This document shows, in pieces, positions 15,388 to 23,740 of a DNA stretch of 26,582 nt. The DNA is from an uncultured Gammaproteobacteria bacterium. GTDB lineage: Bacteria > Pseudomonadota > Gammaproteobacteria > GCA-002705445 > GCA-002716945. The stretch's first letter is position 1. Each line of letters opens with the position of its first letter. The notes beneath the pieces were generated by a model. The model made no database searches, was not told the DNA's origin, and saw only the letters and a program-made list of their open reading frames with translations. The stretch lies in contig CAJWIW010000004.1 of the NCBI GenBank assembly GCA_913041865.1, positions 1 through 26,582 on the forward strand, read 5' to 3'. The translations under genes were made by a program, and so were the position numbers.

Positions 15388-15690
15388 ATGTCTATTAAAC
15401 ATAACAGTAAAATTGAGATAGAGGCGGCAACATTTCAAAGAATTCTGAGTCACTTGAGAGAGAACCCAGATGTACAAAATATAGATTTGATGAACCTAGC
15501 AAATTTCTGTAGGAATTGTATATCTAAATGGTACTCTGAAGAAGCTGAGAAAAAAGGTCAAGAGATAAGCTATGATTCCGCTCGTGAATATGTCTATGGT
15601 ATGCCATATGATGAATACAAGAAAAAATATCAAAAACCTGCAACTGAAGAACAACTCAGAAAGTTTAATGAGAACAAAAACAAAAATTAA
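15388..15690 (+). CDS. DUF1244 family protein
   Basis: A 100-residue protein of the DUF1244 family, which is common in proteobacteria and of unknown function. The family hallmark DLMNLANFCRNCISKWY (31-47) is intact, with C39 and C42 forming a CxxC pair, and is followed by the YVYGMPYDEYKKKYQ segment. It is all-helical and lacks a signal peptide. A good ribosome-binding site, GGAGAAGGG, lies about four bases before the ATG, one of the few clear ones in the window. The 3' end overlaps the moeB start by 23 bases, linking it to the molybdopterin genes, though the family is not otherwise known to act in that pathway. Confidence 0.9.
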   Translation: MSIKHNSKIEIEAATFQRILSHLRENPDVQNIDLMNLANFCRNCISKWYSEEAEKKGQEISYDSAREYVYGMPYDEYKKKYQKPATEEQLRKFNENKNKN

Positions 15691-16450
15691 CAAAAACGCT
15701 CAGCTTACTGATGAGGAGCTAATTCGTTTCAATAAGCACATACTATTGGATGATATCGATGTTGAGGGTCAGGAATTACTCAAAGAGAAACATGTGGTTC
15801 TAATTGGTTTGGGCGGACTCGGCTCGCCCCTGGCATATTATCTTGCATCGTCAGGAATCGGCCAGGCTACGCTTGTTGATGATGATATTATAGATGTTAC
15901 TAATTTGCAGAGGCAGATACTTTTTAGTACAGATGATATTGGTAAAAAGAAAGTTGATGTAGCAGAACTTAAGATGCAGAAAATCAATCCTAGTATTAGG
16001 ATAAATGCAGTCAACGAACGTCTTCTGAGTACTACTAATGTTAATTTTGTAGATAGTGCAGATCTAATAATTGATGCTACAGACAATTTTGAAACAAGAT
16101 CATTGATTAATAGAGTATCTCTTGATAAAAAACTACCATTAATTATGGGAGCAGCCATAAGATTTAGTGGTCAGATAATAGTTTTTCGCAACGACGTTCC
16201 CGGTCAACCATGCTACAATTGTTTGTATGAGAATGTATCAGACAGTAACGCTTGTATTGATTCTGGAGTATTTTCAGCTTTGACAGGTGTAGTAGGTTCC
16301 TTGCAAGCCTCAGAGTGTATTAAAGTTCTTCTTGATATTGGAGATCGTCTAGAGAGCAGGCTTCTTACAATTGATTTAAAGAATAATGATTTTAGGATTG
16401 TTAAGTTAAACAAAGATAAGGAATGTAAAGTTTGTAATGGTTATAAATGA
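15668..16450 (+). CDS. moeB: MoeB, molybdopterin-synthase adenylyltransferase
   Basis: MoeB (260 residues) is an E1-like enzyme that adenylates the C-terminal Gly-Gly of MoaD so it can be sulfurated. The ATP site GLGGLGSPLAYYL (47-59), the arginine in NLQRQI (79-84), DATDNFETR (137-145) and the zinc pairs C182/C185 (PCYNC) and C253/C256 are present. C197, in DACIDSGVF, is a candidate thiol. A ThiF role in thiazole synthesis is an alternative, since the families overlap, but the moaA-D-E neighbourhood favours MoeB. I chose ATG 15668; the frame extends upstream to 15572, but that portion is inside DUF1244 and resembles no family member. The end overlaps moaA by 14 bases. Confidence 0.92.
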   Translation: MRTKTKINKNAQLTDEELIRFNKHILLDDIDVEGQELLKEKHVVLIGLGGLGSPLAYYLASSGIGQATLVDDDIIDVTNLQRQILFSTDDIGKKKVDVAELKMQKINPSIRINAVNERLLSTTNVNFVDSADLIIDATDNFETRSLINRVSLDKKLPLIMGAAIRFSGQIIVFRNDVPGQPCYNCLYENVSDSNACIDSGVFSALTGVVGSLQASECIKVLLDIGDRLESRLLTIDLKNNDFRIVKLNKDKECKVCNGYK

Positions 16451-17444
16451 TAAATTAAAAAGATCATTTGAGTATTTGCGAATATCGCTTACAGATAGAT
16501 GCAATTATCGTTGCTCTTACTGCATGCCTAAAGATATATTCAACGCGGATTATAAATACCTTAAAAAATCCGAATTATTAACTTTCGAAGAAATACTATC
16601 TTTTATTAAAGCCTTAAAAGCATTTGATATAAAGAAAATCCGACTCACTGGTGGCGAACCTTTACTTAGAAGGAATATAGAAAATTTAATTAATGGTATA
16701 AAAGATACAGGAATCAACGAGGTTGCACTTACAACAAATGGCTCTCTCTTGAGTTTTAATAAAGCTAAACTTCTCAAACAAAATGGATTAGATAGTGTGA
16801 CAATTAGTCTTGATTCTCTGAGATGTTCGACTAATAAAAAAATAAACCCTTACTCAAATTTAAGCAAGGTTATTGATTCAATATATATAGCAACTGACGT
16901 TTTTGGATATGTCAAAATAAATGTTGTGATCATGAATAATGTTAATTCCAATGAGATATTTGATATTGTTGATAAGTTCAAAAACTTTAATGTAGAGATA
17001 AGATTCATAGAATTTATGGATGTAGGGGAAACTAATGAATGGAACTTGGATAGGGTATACTCGTCTGAGAGAATACATAGAGATATATCAAAATACTTTT
17101 CGTTAATCAAACTAACAGATGATCATAGTTCTACGTCTACTAAATGGCAACTTAACGGTTATAATGCAAAAATAGGATTTATTTCTTCAATTACTCAACC
17201 ATTTTGTGGCTCTTGTAACAGAGCTAGATTATCAGCCGACGGACTTTTTTATACATGTTTATTCGCTTCGCAGGGATATAATGTGTTAGATACACTAAGG
17301 AAGAGTTCTGACATAAATAAATTACAAAATGATATTGAAAATGTATGGACTAGAAGAATTGACCAATACTCTGTCCTTAGAAAATCTAGCAGGCAAGACA
17401 ATGAACATAAGTCAAAAATTGAGATGTCATATATTGGAGGTTAG
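16437..17444 (+). CDS. moaA: MoaA, GTP 3',8-cyclase (radical SAM)
   Basis: MoaA (335 residues) performs the first step of molybdenum-cofactor synthesis, converting GTP to 3',8-cyclo-GTP, which MoaC then turns into cyclic pyranopterin monophosphate. The radical-SAM cluster is C22-x3-C26-x2-C29 in DRCNYRCSYCM. The second [4Fe-4S] cluster is in the C-terminal region, FCGSCNRARL, with a third Cys 14 residues after (YTCLFA). The GGEP loop follows LRLTGGEPLL-like sequence RLTGGEPLLRR. The protein ends in Gly-Gly, which MoaA needs for activity. Its start overlaps moeB by 14 bases. No moaC is in the window, so the partner must be encoded elsewhere. Confidence 0.96.
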   Translation: MVINDKLKRSFEYLRISLTDRCNYRCSYCMPKDIFNADYKYLKKSELLTFEEILSFIKALKAFDIKKIRLTGGEPLLRRNIENLINGIKDTGINEVALTTNGSLLSFNKAKLLKQNGLDSVTISLDSLRCSTNKKINPYSNLSKVIDSIYIATDVFGYVKINVVIMNNVNSNEIFDIVDKFKNFNVEIRFIEFMDVGETNEWNLDRVYSSERIHRDISKYFSLIKLTDDHSSTSTKWQLNGYNAKIGFISSITQPFCGSCNRARLSADGLFYTCLFASQGYNVLDTLRKSSDINKLQNDIENVWTRRIDQYSVLRKSSRQDNEHKSKIEMSYIGG

Positions 17445-17476
17445 CAATCTACACTGTTACTGTTGCATTATAAGTT

Positions 17477-17740
17477 ATGATATTTAGTTTGATAGGTTAT
17501 GTTTTTTATTTAGTTGCGGTTGTGGCAGGATATCTAGCAGCATATGGTATCCTAATTCAAGTCTTTCCAGATTACGGCATACTACACATTATCATTGGCG
17601 GTGTAGTGAGCCTTATGTTTTTTCCACTTATACCACTTTATCCAGGTGTAATGCTGGGAGATTGGACATTAGCACTTATCTGTTATATTTCAATCCTTCT
17701 AGGCGTCATACTCACCAAACAAGGTAGCAAAGTAAAATAG
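17477..17740 (+). CDS. Small three-helix membrane protein, unknown
   Basis: An 87-residue hydrophobic protein that I do not recognise. Three membrane segments are apparent (about 4-27, 35-54 and 61-81), with FPDYGILH between the first two and PLYPGVMLGDW before the last; the C-terminal tail is basic. The shape resembles small permease-like or DUF proteins, but I cannot assign a family. It begins 32 bases after moaA and ends 71 bases before moaD, so it interrupts the molybdopterin genes on the same strand. The regular amino-acid make-up and conserved-looking Gly/Pro turns suggest it is translated. It might be a passenger of the operon rather than a cofactor gene. Confidence 0.6.
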   Translation: MIFSLIGYVFYLVAVVAGYLAAYGILIQVFPDYGILHIIIGGVVSLMFFPLIPLYPGVMLGDWTLALICYISILLGVILTKQGSKVK

Positions 17741-17771
17741 CACAATAAATAGCTCAAATTATATTATTTGT

Positions 17772-17799
17772 TTGATAAACTGCAGATTTGTACTATTAT
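17772..17799 (+). promoter_or_regulatory. Candidate sigma-70 promoter for moaD-moaE-argG
   Basis: TTGATA at 17772-17777 and TATTAT at 17794-17799 are separated by 16 bases; each matches the sigma-70 consensus at five of six positions. Transcription would start near 17806, giving a leader of only about six bases before the moaD ATG at 17812. The -10 box lies inside an inverted repeat (17785-17806). Confidence 0.45.
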
Positions 17800-17806
17800 A
17801 CAAATC
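17785..17806. repeat. Inverted repeat just before moaD
   Basis: Perfect eight-base arms GATTTGTA (17785-17792) and TACAAATC (17799-17806) flank a six-base spacer. The repeat ends five bases before the moaD start and covers the candidate -10 box, the position expected of an operator or a start-site hairpin. With only two G-C pairs per arm, it would be a weak RNA hairpin, so a protein-binding site is at least as likely. It has no T-run and is not a terminator. Confidence 0.5.
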
Positions 17807-17811
17807 ACATC

Positions 17812-18045
17812 ATGAATATTTGTGTTAGATATTTTGCAAGCATAAAAGATGATATGGGGATGGGCACTGTAAACATCCAAGTTGACGATGATATAACCGC
17901 GGGCAATCTATTTGATCAGCTCACATCAGAAATACAGTATAATGGCACTGTTCTGATAGCAGTTAATCATGAATATGTTGATTGCTCATATAAACTTAAG
18001 GATGGTGATGAAGTTGCTTATTTCCCTCCTGTAACTGGTGGTTAA
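17812..18045 (+). CDS. moaD: MoaD, molybdopterin synthase sulfur carrier
   Basis: MoaD (77 residues) is the ubiquitin-like small subunit of molybdopterin synthase. Its C-terminal Gly-Gly (PPVTGG) is adenylated by MoeB, converted to a thiocarboxylate, and then gives sulfur to cyclic pyranopterin within the MoaE active site. The beta-grasp pattern is complete: ICVRYFASIKDD at the start, a hydrophobic VLIAVNHEYVD centre, and the DGDEVAYFPPVTGG end. I chose ATG 17812 rather than an upstream TTG at 17788 because it matches the family start and leaves the inverted repeat upstream. It is one base away from moaE. Confidence 0.95.
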   Translation: MNICVRYFASIKDDMGMGTVNIQVDDDITAGNLFDQLTSEIQYNGTVLIAVNHEYVDCSYKLKDGDEVAYFPPVTGG

Positions 18046-18046
18046 A

Positions 18047-18505
18047 ATGAAAATTAAAATTTTAGATGAAAAGTTTGATCCATGGCAAGAAATTGTAGAA
18101 TTTAAAAGAAATGAATTACAAAACAATTCTAGTATAGGTGCCTCTTCAATATTTTTAGGTACAGTCAGAGATTTCAATGATGATGAAAAAGTAGAAAGTT
18201 TGTTCCTTGAGCATTATCCGGATATGACTGAGAAATATTTAACAAAGATAGTAGATGATGCTATTAAGAAACATAAAATTTTTGATGGGCTTGTAATACA
18301 CAGGGTAGGAGAGCTCAGACCAACTGACCCCATTGTTGTAGTTGCGACTTGGTCAGAACATAGAGAAAATGCATTTGATGCAACAAGAGAGATAATGGAG
18401 TCACTTAAATCTGAAGCACCTTTGTGGAAAAAAGAGACTAATGCAAAAGGATTTAGATGGGTACAGGTTGACAAAGAAGCTGCAGTGGACAATGTTAAAA
18501 CCTAG
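18047..18505 (+). CDS. moaE: MoaE, molybdopterin synthase catalytic subunit
   Basis: MoaE (152 residues) is the large subunit of molybdopterin synthase, which inserts two sulfurs from MoaD thiocarboxylates into cyclic pyranopterin monophosphate. Family motifs are intact: [14 protein letters not shown] (31-44), [13 protein letters not shown] (53-65), [11 protein letters not shown] (84-94) and [19 protein letters not shown] (103-121), ending in the catalytic lysine region APLWKKE (124-130), where K128 or K129 corresponds to the essential lysine. I chose ATG 18047, one base after moaD; an earlier in-frame GTG inside moaD is less likely. Its end overlaps argG by 14 bases, so molybdopterin and arginine genes are joined in one transcript, probably by genome compaction. 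Confidence 0.96.
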   Translation: MKIKILDEKFDPWQEIVEFKRNELQNNSSIGASSIFLGTVRDFNDDEKVESLFLEHYPDMTEKYLTKIVDDAIKKHKIFDGLVIHRVGELRPTDPIVVVATWSEHRENAFDATREIMESLKSEAPLWKKETNAKGFRWVQVDKEAAVDNVKT

Positions 18506-19688
18506 AAAAGTAGTACTAGCTTACTCGGGCGGCCTTGATACCTCAGTTATCGCTAAATGGTTAATGGAAAAATATCAATGTGAAGTAATTACATTCACAG
18601 CTGATATAGGTCAAGGGGATGAGACTAAAGATGCAAGACAAAAAGCAAAGAAGCTCGGCATCAAAAAGATTTATGTTGAAGACCTCAAAGAAGAATTCGT
18701 TAAGGAATATGTCTACCCAATGTTTAGAGCAAATGCAATTTATGAGGGAGAATATTTTCTTGGTACCTCTATTGCAAGGCCTTTAATAAGCAAAAGACTT
18801 GTAGAAATTGCGAAAAAAGAGAGAGCAGACGCGATTTGTCATGGTTCTACAGGTAAAGGGAACGATCAGGTAAGATTTGAGTTGTCCGCATATGCATTAA
18901 ATCCAAAAATTAAAATTATTGCGCCATGGAGAGAATGGGCGTTTTCATCAAGAAAAGATCTAGTTAGGTACGCAAGGATGAACAAAATTAGCATTGACTT
19001 TGATCAAGGTAAGAAAAGTCCATACTCAATGGATGCAAATATATTACATACCTCTTACGAGGGTGGAATCTTGGAGGATCCTTGGAAAGAACCTGATGAA
19101 AAGATGTGGCTCAGAACTTGCTCTATTGCAAACGCTCCATCTAAATCAGATATAATCACGTTAGAGTTCGCATACGGTGATGTAATTAAATTAAACTCCA
19201 AAAAAATGTCACCCGCAAAAGTATTTGAAAAACTTAATTCATTGGCTGGCAAGCATGGAATTGGTAGATCAGACATAGTTGAGAATAGGTATGTAGGTAT
19301 AAAATCGCGTGGCTGTTACGAAACTCCTGCTGGGACGATTTATGCAAAAGCTCATAGAGCCATGGAATCCATAACTTTAGATAGAGAATTACTCCATTTA
19401 AAGGAAGATTTAGCTAATAGGTACTCTAGGCTGATCTATAATGGTTATTGGTTTAGTCCAGAAAGAGAGAGTTTGCAGACTATAATTGATGACTCACAGA
19501 AAAGTGTATCTGGTTTAGTAAAACTCAAACTTCACAAAGGCAATGTTATTGTTTGTGGGAGACAGTCACCAAACTCACTTTACAGTGAGGATTTGTCTAC
19601 TTTTGAGAAAGATTCTGGAAGCTATGATCAAAAAGATGCTGAGGGTTTCATCAAAGTTAATGCTCTTAGACTGAAAAATAAGTCTTAA
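18492..19688 (+). CDS. argG: ArgG, argininosuccinate synthase
   Basis: ArgG (398 residues, usual length of the short bacterial class) condenses citrulline and aspartate with ATP to give argininosuccinate, the penultimate step of arginine synthesis. The N-type ATP pyrophosphatase motif AYSGGLDTS (10-18) is intact, as are [10 protein letters not shown] (38-47), [13 protein letters not shown] (about 116-128) and the [23 protein letters not shown] region that binds citrulline and aspartate. I chose ATG 18492; an in-frame start at 18441 would lie inside moaE and adds nothing conserved. The 3' end overlaps the convergent DUF3108 gene by four bases. Confidence 0.97.
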   Translation: MLKPRKVVLAYSGGLDTSVIAKWLMEKYQCEVITFTADIGQGDETKDARQKAKKLGIKKIYVEDLKEEFVKEYVYPMFRANAIYEGEYFLGTSIARPLISKRLVEIAKKERADAICHGSTGKGNDQVRFELSAYALNPKIKIIAPWREWAFSSRKDLVRYARMNKISIDFDQGKKSPYSMDANILHTSYEGGILEDPWKEPDEKMWLRTCSIANAPSKSDIITLEFAYGDVIKLNSKKMSPAKVFEKLNSLAGKHGIGRSDIVENRYVGIKSRGCYETPAGTIYAKAHRAMESITLDRELLHLKEDLANRYSRLIYNGYWFSPERESLQTIIDDSQKSVSGLVKLKLHKGNVIVCGRQSPNSLYSEDLSTFEKDSGSYDQKDAEGFIKVNALRLKNKS

Positions 19689-20413
19689 TCACCTACGCTA
19701 TCTAATTGCACAGTGAATTGTAAATTATTTTTACGATACTGATTAATTATCACGGGAATAAAATCATGCTCAATAGCATACCATGTAATCGTACTCCGTT
19801 TATTATTCTTTATAGTTCTCTTGACTACAATGCACTTCGTATCACCAAATATTGTGGGTACTGTATCTATCGATTGTTTATTATATCTGTACTCTCTAAC
19901 CCTGCCTTTATCCAAAACTGTATACACTTGGTTATATTGACCTGCCTTTAATTTACTTTTGTAATCTAACTGTACAGAAAGTCTATCTTGAACATTTTTC
20001 AGGTAAGGATGATAAATAGTCTCATCCTGATTATTTTTTGTGACACGAGTGCTTGATTTTTTAGTTTTATCTCTTGATATCTTTGTTAGATATGATTCAT
20101 AGCTATCTTTTTTTTGCCTTGAAAAAGTATATTCTTCTGAGATCACTTTATCGTTCAATATTTTAAATAATGATGTTTCTTTTCTAATGTCTTTTTTGAG
20201 TTTAAAAATCCCAGAAGTTGAACTGAGGACTTGAAAAACTGATTTACCATTTGATTTATATAAAGTGTTAACTGTCGTAGCAAATTGTATGTTACCTTTA
20301 GTAATTATATAAGTATGTTTACTTATTAAGTCTTGAGCAAAGGTATATTCAGCATTTATAAAGCTGCAAAAAAACATAACTGTAGAAATTAGGTAAACTA
20401 GTATTTTCTTCAT
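19685..20413 (-). CDS. DUF3108 family exported protein
   Basis: A 242-residue DUF3108 protein of unknown function. A hydrophobic signal segment covers about 1-26 ([23 protein letters not shown]). The mature part is beta-rich with repeated Y/K patterns, for example [30 protein letters not shown] and the C-terminal [19 protein letters not shown], and is probably periplasmic. The family commonly follows purN in gammaproteobacteria such as Pseudomonas (from memory), and here its ATG overlaps the purN stop by four bases (ATGA). Nothing links it biochemically to purine synthesis. Its end overlaps argG by four bases. Confidence 0.87.
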   Translation of the reverse strand: MKKILVYLISTVMFFCSFINAEYTFAQDLISKHTYIITKGNIQFATTVNTLYKSNGKSVFQVLSSTSGIFKLKKDIRKETSLFKILNDKVISEEYTFSRQKKDSYESYLTKISRDKTKKSSTRVTKNNQDETIYHPYLKNVQDRLSVQLDYKSKLKAGQYNQVYTVLDKGRVREYRYNKQSIDTVPTIFGDTKCIVVKRTIKNNKRSTITWYAIEHDFIPVIINQYRKNNLQFTVQLDSVGD

Positions 20414-21036
20414 AAATATTTTATTGGTTCTTTTTCGAGTGTTCCTCTGAAGTTATAGTTGTTACCATTTTTCTCTATCAATTTATCACCAAACCATCTT
20501 ATTGCTATAGGTAAGATTTGATACTCCATCTCATGTACCTTTTTTTCCAGAGTGGCAGCAGTATCAGATTCCCCAATTTCGAATAATCCCTGGATAAAGA
20601 CAGGACCATTGTCAAGTTTTTCCGTAACAAAGTGGACCGACGCACCATGCGTTTTATCACCAGATTGAATAGCTCTATTGTGAGTGTCTAAACCTTTATG
20701 TTTTGGCAACAATGATGGATGTAAATTTATTATTTTCCCATCATGATTATTCACAAAGTCTGCAGGTAGAATTTTCATGAATCCAGCGAGAATAATCAGA
20801 TCAATATTATTTTCGCTGATATCCATAGAAATATCTTCATAACTGTATTCTTCATTAATAATATTCGTTGAGATTTTTTTTTCATAGGCGTATTTTAGTC
20901 CACTGGCAGATGGGTTGTCCGTGATTACTTTATGGATATTAATATCCTTCAAGAACCCAGAATCTATCTTCTCAATGATGTTTTTAAGATTCGATCCACC
21001 CCCCGATATGAATATTAAACAGTTTAATTTATTCAT
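20410..21036 (-). CDS. purN: PurN, phosphoribosylglycinamide formyltransferase
   Basis: PurN (208 residues) formylates glycinamide ribonucleotide with 10-formyltetrahydrofolate, the third step of purine synthesis. Motifs are intact: ISGGGSNLKNI (10-20), the folate-site segment LAGFMKILPADFV, and the active-site region INLHPSLLPKHKG with the catalytic His of HPSLLP, then HGASVHFVTEKLDNGPV with the catalytic Asp. The start overlaps the purM stop by eight bases and the end overlaps the DUF3108 start by four, giving a purM-purN-DUF3108 operon on the minus strand. Confidence 0.97.
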   Translation of the reverse strand: MNKLNCLIFISGGGSNLKNIIEKIDSGFLKDINIHKVITDNPSASGLKYAYEKKISTNIINEEYSYEDISMDISENNIDLIILAGFMKILPADFVNNHDGKIINLHPSLLPKHKGLDTHNRAIQSGDKTHGASVHFVTEKLDNGPVFIQGLFEIGESDTAATLEKKVHEMEYQILPIAIRWFGDKLIEKNGNNYNFRGTLEKEPIKYL

Positions 21037-22057
21037 AGATAACTTTTGATCTGGATCCTCTAGTGATGGAACCTATTTCATACGTTCTATAATTCAATTT
21101 ATTGCAGTCGTTAATTACATTATCTTTATACTTGTTCTGAACAACGATAATCATACCAATTCCACAGTTAAACGTACTGAGCATATCATGGTCATTAAGG
21201 TTAGCTTTTTCTTGAACTAATTTGAAAATATCATGTCTTTTCCACGAGTTAATTTTTATTCGTGCAGAAATTCCATTGGGCAATATTCTAGACAAATTTT
21301 CTGAGATACCACCCCCTGTGATATGTGCACATCCTTTTATTTTACCTCGAATTTTTGATATTACATCACTATAAATTTTTGTGGGTTTTAGTAAAATATT
21401 GCCTATCTTAGATTTACCAGAGACATGATTTAAAGATATTAATTTTTTTTCAATCAATTTATTAATCAATGAATAACCATTTGAATGCAGGCCACTGGAT
21501 TCAATGCCAATTAGGACATCATTCTGTTTGATCTTTCTTGTATCAATGATTTGATTTTTATCTATGATTCCTATGCAGAACCCGGCTAGGTCATATTCAT
21601 CACCCTTATAAAATCCAGGCATTTCAGCTGTTTCGCCACCAGCTAAAATGACATTGTTTTTTTCACACGATTTTTTTATACCGATTAGTACTTTTTGATG
21701 AAACTTGACATTAATCTTACTAGTCGCTAGGTAGTCTAAGAAAAGAATAGGGTCTGCGCCGCATGTAATAACATCATTGACACACATTGCCAGTAAGTCT
21801 TGCCCTATGCTTGAGTGTTTATTCATCTTCATGGCGATTTTAAGCTTAGTGCCAACACCATCAGTCCCACACACGATAACTGGATTAAGATATTTTTTTA
21901 TATCTATTGAATACAAGCTTGCAAATCCACCTATCATCGATAGCATTCGACTATTTTTGATACCAGATGCCCTTTTAAGAGGACTTATTAGATTTTCAGC
22001 AGTCTTGATATTTACGCCAGAATCCTTATATGTTAGTTTTTTCTTTGTTTTTCTCAT
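21029..22057 (-). CDS. purM: PurM, phosphoribosylformylglycinamidine cyclo-ligase
   Basis: PurM (342 residues, typical) closes the imidazole ring of aminoimidazole ribonucleotide using ATP, the fifth step of purine synthesis. Motifs include TYKDSGVNIKTAENLI (9-24), VCGTDGVGTKLKIAM (about 63-77), CGADPILFLDYLA, GGETAEMPGFYKGDEYDLAGF and the C-terminal MLSTFNCGIGM region. It is the first gene of the operon and is divergent from hda across 58 bases. On the minus strand a perfect TATAAT lies at 22084-22079, about 21 bases before the start, although no good -35 accompanies it. Confidence 0.97.
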   Translation of the reverse strand: MRKTKKKLTYKDSGVNIKTAENLISPLKRASGIKNSRMLSMIGGFASLYSIDIKKYLNPVIVCGTDGVGTKLKIAMKMNKHSSIGQDLLAMCVNDVITCGADPILFLDYLATSKINVKFHQKVLIGIKKSCEKNNVILAGGETAEMPGFYKGDEYDLAGFCIGIIDKNQIIDTRKIKQNDVLIGIESSGLHSNGYSLINKLIEKKLISLNHVSGKSKIGNILLKPTKIYSDVISKIRGKIKGCAHITGGGISENLSRILPNGISARIKINSWKRHDIFKLVQEKANLNDHDMLSTFNCGIGMIIVVQNKYKDNVINDCNKLNYRTYEIGSITRGSRSKVIYE

Positions 22058-22115
22058 AGTTTATTGGCTTGAAATATAATTATATATTAATCTATTAATC
22101 TATACACAAAATTAT
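22058..22115. promoter_or_regulatory. purM/hda divergent promoter region
   Basis: These 58 bases must carry both promoters. A TATAAT for purM (minus strand, 22084-22079) is the best box. Toward hda, TTGAAA (22069-22074) and TATTAA (22093-22098) have an 18-base spacing but are weak. An eight-base tandem repeat, TTAATCTA twice (22087-22102), lies between them. No PurR-like operator was recognised. Confidence 0.3.
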
Positions 22116-22817
22116 ATGGATAAAATAAGTAAACACGACCAAATCCCTATCAATTTCTCTTTCTGTAATAAGAAAGCTTTAGAGAATTATATCTCTGGAG
22201 GTAACGAGCATTTGATAGATGCATTAAAAGCATTTGCTAGAGATAATTTGGGACAATTGATCTATTTATGTGGGAAAAAATCAACCGGAAAGTCACATCT
22301 GTGTAGAGCTACCTTTGATATAATTAATGATACAAAAATCTACGTAGACCAAAGTAGTTACGATATGTTAAGCGATATAGATATTTCAGATATTAATTAT
22401 CTTATCCTGGATGACTTTGAAGTATTACTAGAAAAAGATAACAGCGAAGATTTACTCTTTTATTATATAAATGAATTCATACTAGCTAATAAATCAGTTT
22501 TAATTTCTACAATAAAACCAATAGAAGACATAAATTTTACAAAAAACGATCTCAAATCAAGGCTTAAATCAAACTTAATATTTAATATTAAAGAAATTAG
22601 TGATGAGGAAAAAATTAGAGTAGTGAAAAAAATTACAGAAGATATAGGATGGACTATAGAGGAGAATGTTTGCCAATATATTATGAACCATTATCAAAGA
22701 GATTTATTTTTTCTCTGTAATGTTCTTAAAAGTTTAGATAAAAATTCACTTGTTCTTAAAAGAAGAGTAACAATTCCTTTTGTCAAGAATATCATTCAGA
22801 GGTCAGACATTAGGTAA
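22116..22817 (+). CDS. hda: Hda, DnaA-related regulator of replication initiation
   Basis: Hda (233 residues) is a DnaA-like AAA+ protein that, with the sliding clamp, stimulates hydrolysis of DnaA-bound ATP after initiation. The N-terminal clamp-binding motif is QIPINF (9-14), followed by the AAA+ core with Walker A CGKKSTGKS (52-60) and Walker B YLILDDFE (95-102). It lacks DnaA's N-terminal and C-terminal DNA-binding domains, as expected. Location next to purM matches many gammaproteobacteria. The 3' end is two bases from the convergent wrbA stop. Confidence 0.9.
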   Translation: MDKISKHDQIPINFSFCNKKALENYISGGNEHLIDALKAFARDNLGQLIYLCGKKSTGKSHLCRATFDIINDTKIYVDQSSYDMLSDIDISDINYLILDDFEVLLEKDNSEDLLFYYINEFILANKSVLISTIKPIEDINFTKNDLKSRLKSNLIFNIKEISDEEKIRVVKKITEDIGWTIEENVCQYIMNHYQRDLFFLCNVLKSLDKNSLVLKRRVTIPFVKNIIQRSDIR

Positions 22818-22819
22818 AT

Positions 22820-23374
22820 TCAGCTTTTATTCCTCATACAAATGCCAGCAAATCTCTTACCATAGTTGATACAAATCTCTTTTTCATCATCAGAAATTTC
22901 AGATGATTTATTTATCGAGACATGAGTTGGGCCATATGGTGTTCCTCCAGAGAGAGTTGAACTTAGTTTATTTTCACTGTATGGGACTCCAACTATTATC
23001 ATACCATGATGTATCAAAGGCAACATCATACTCAATAGTGTTGTCTCTTGACCACCATGCATGCTTGAAGTTGACGTAAAAACTCCTGCTGGCTTATTAA
23101 TGAGAGTTCCATTGAACCATTCTTCAGTTGTTGAATCAATAAATTCTTTCATCGGTGCTGCCATGTTACCAAAATGAGTGGGCGATCCAATAATAAGACC
23201 ATCGCAGTTATCCAGATCAGATTTCTCGACAAGCGGATCATCTGCATTCGTATTATCTACCGTTCTGATTTTAGACTCAACACCCTCGATGGTCTCGACA
23301 CCGCGTGATATTAATCGTGCCATTTTTTTCGTTGAGCCATTTCTAGAATAATATATAATAAGAATGCTTGTCAT
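22820..23374 (-). CDS. wrbA: WrbA, NAD(P)H:quinone oxidoreductase (flavodoxin-like)
   Basis: A 184-residue WrbA-family flavoprotein that binds FMN and reduces quinones by two electrons with NAD(P)H. The flavodoxin-like FMN phosphate loop is YYSRNGSTKKMA (8-19), followed by GSPTHFGNMAAPMKEF, TSTSSMHGGQETTLLSMM and the SGGTPYGPTH signature of the type IV group. It closely resembles Pseudomonas WrbA. I chose ATG 23374 because it places the first strand (TSILIIYYS) right at the N terminus, as in relatives; ATG 23386 would add four residues. Neither has a visible ribosome-binding site. Confidence 0.9.
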   Translation of the reverse strand: MTSILIIYYSRNGSTKKMARLISRGVETIEGVESKIRTVDNTNADDPLVEKSDLDNCDGLIIGSPTHFGNMAAPMKEFIDSTTEEWFNGTLINKPAGVFTSTSSMHGGQETTLLSMMLPLIHHGMIIVGVPYSENKLSSTLSGGTPYGPTHVSINKSSEISDDEKEICINYGKRFAGICMRNKS

Positions 23375-23428
23375 ATTTGATAGCATATTCTATAAATGGG
23401 AGAAAATAAACTTTAAAGTTATTAGCAA

Positions 23429-23740
23429 ATGATGAAAATTATATCTTATATTTTAATTGTAATATTCCAATTTTTCAGTATAGATCCTGTTTTGTCCAAT
23501 ACACTTGAAGGTAAATCCTCGGCACTTATAAAAGAAGCGAAATCAACAAACAAAATTGCAATCAAGCTAAAGAACGAGTGGAGAGATGTTAGAAAACTCA
23601 TCAAAAAAGCAACTAAAGCACATGCAGATAAAGACTACGAAAAATCAATAAACCTCGCAGAGCAAGCTCTAAATCAAGCAAAAATGTCAATTGAGCAACA
23701 TAATAAACAAAAAGGTAACTATAGATTTTTAGATGATTAG
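23429..23740 (+). CDS. Small secreted helical protein, possibly SoxXA-binding-like
   Basis: A 103-residue exported protein. A signal peptide covers about 1-23 (hydrophobic ISYILIVIFQFFS, then VLS before NT), and the mature part is a charged helical hairpin. The segment NEWRDVRKLIKKATKAHADKDYEKSINLAEQALNQA (49-84) has the EWRDT-x-KLIKKA...GDYDKAIKLA pattern that I recall from small SoxXA-binding-like proteins, but no sox genes are in the window and the match is from memory. A TPR-like role is an alternative. It ends four bases into the convergent proS gene and is probably a single-gene unit. Confidence 0.65.
   Translation: MMKIISYILIVIFQFFSIDPVLSNTLEGKSSALIKEAKSTNKIAIKLKNEWRDVRKLIKKATKAHADKDYEKSINLAEQALNQAKMSIEQHNKQKGNYRFLDD

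Noticed and set aside
15572..15667. Upstream extension of moeB
   Set aside because: The added residues fall inside DUF1244 in another frame and match nothing in the E1-like family; ATG 15668 gives the expected N terminus.
15838..16158. 106-codon open frame on the minus strand
   Set aside because: It lies entirely antisense to moeB, whose motifs are intact; long antisense frames are common in AT-rich coding DNA with strong codon bias.
18441..18491. Upstream extension of argG
   Set aside because: This part lies inside moaE and does not match ArgG; ATG 18492 places the AYSGGLDTS motif at residue 10 as expected.
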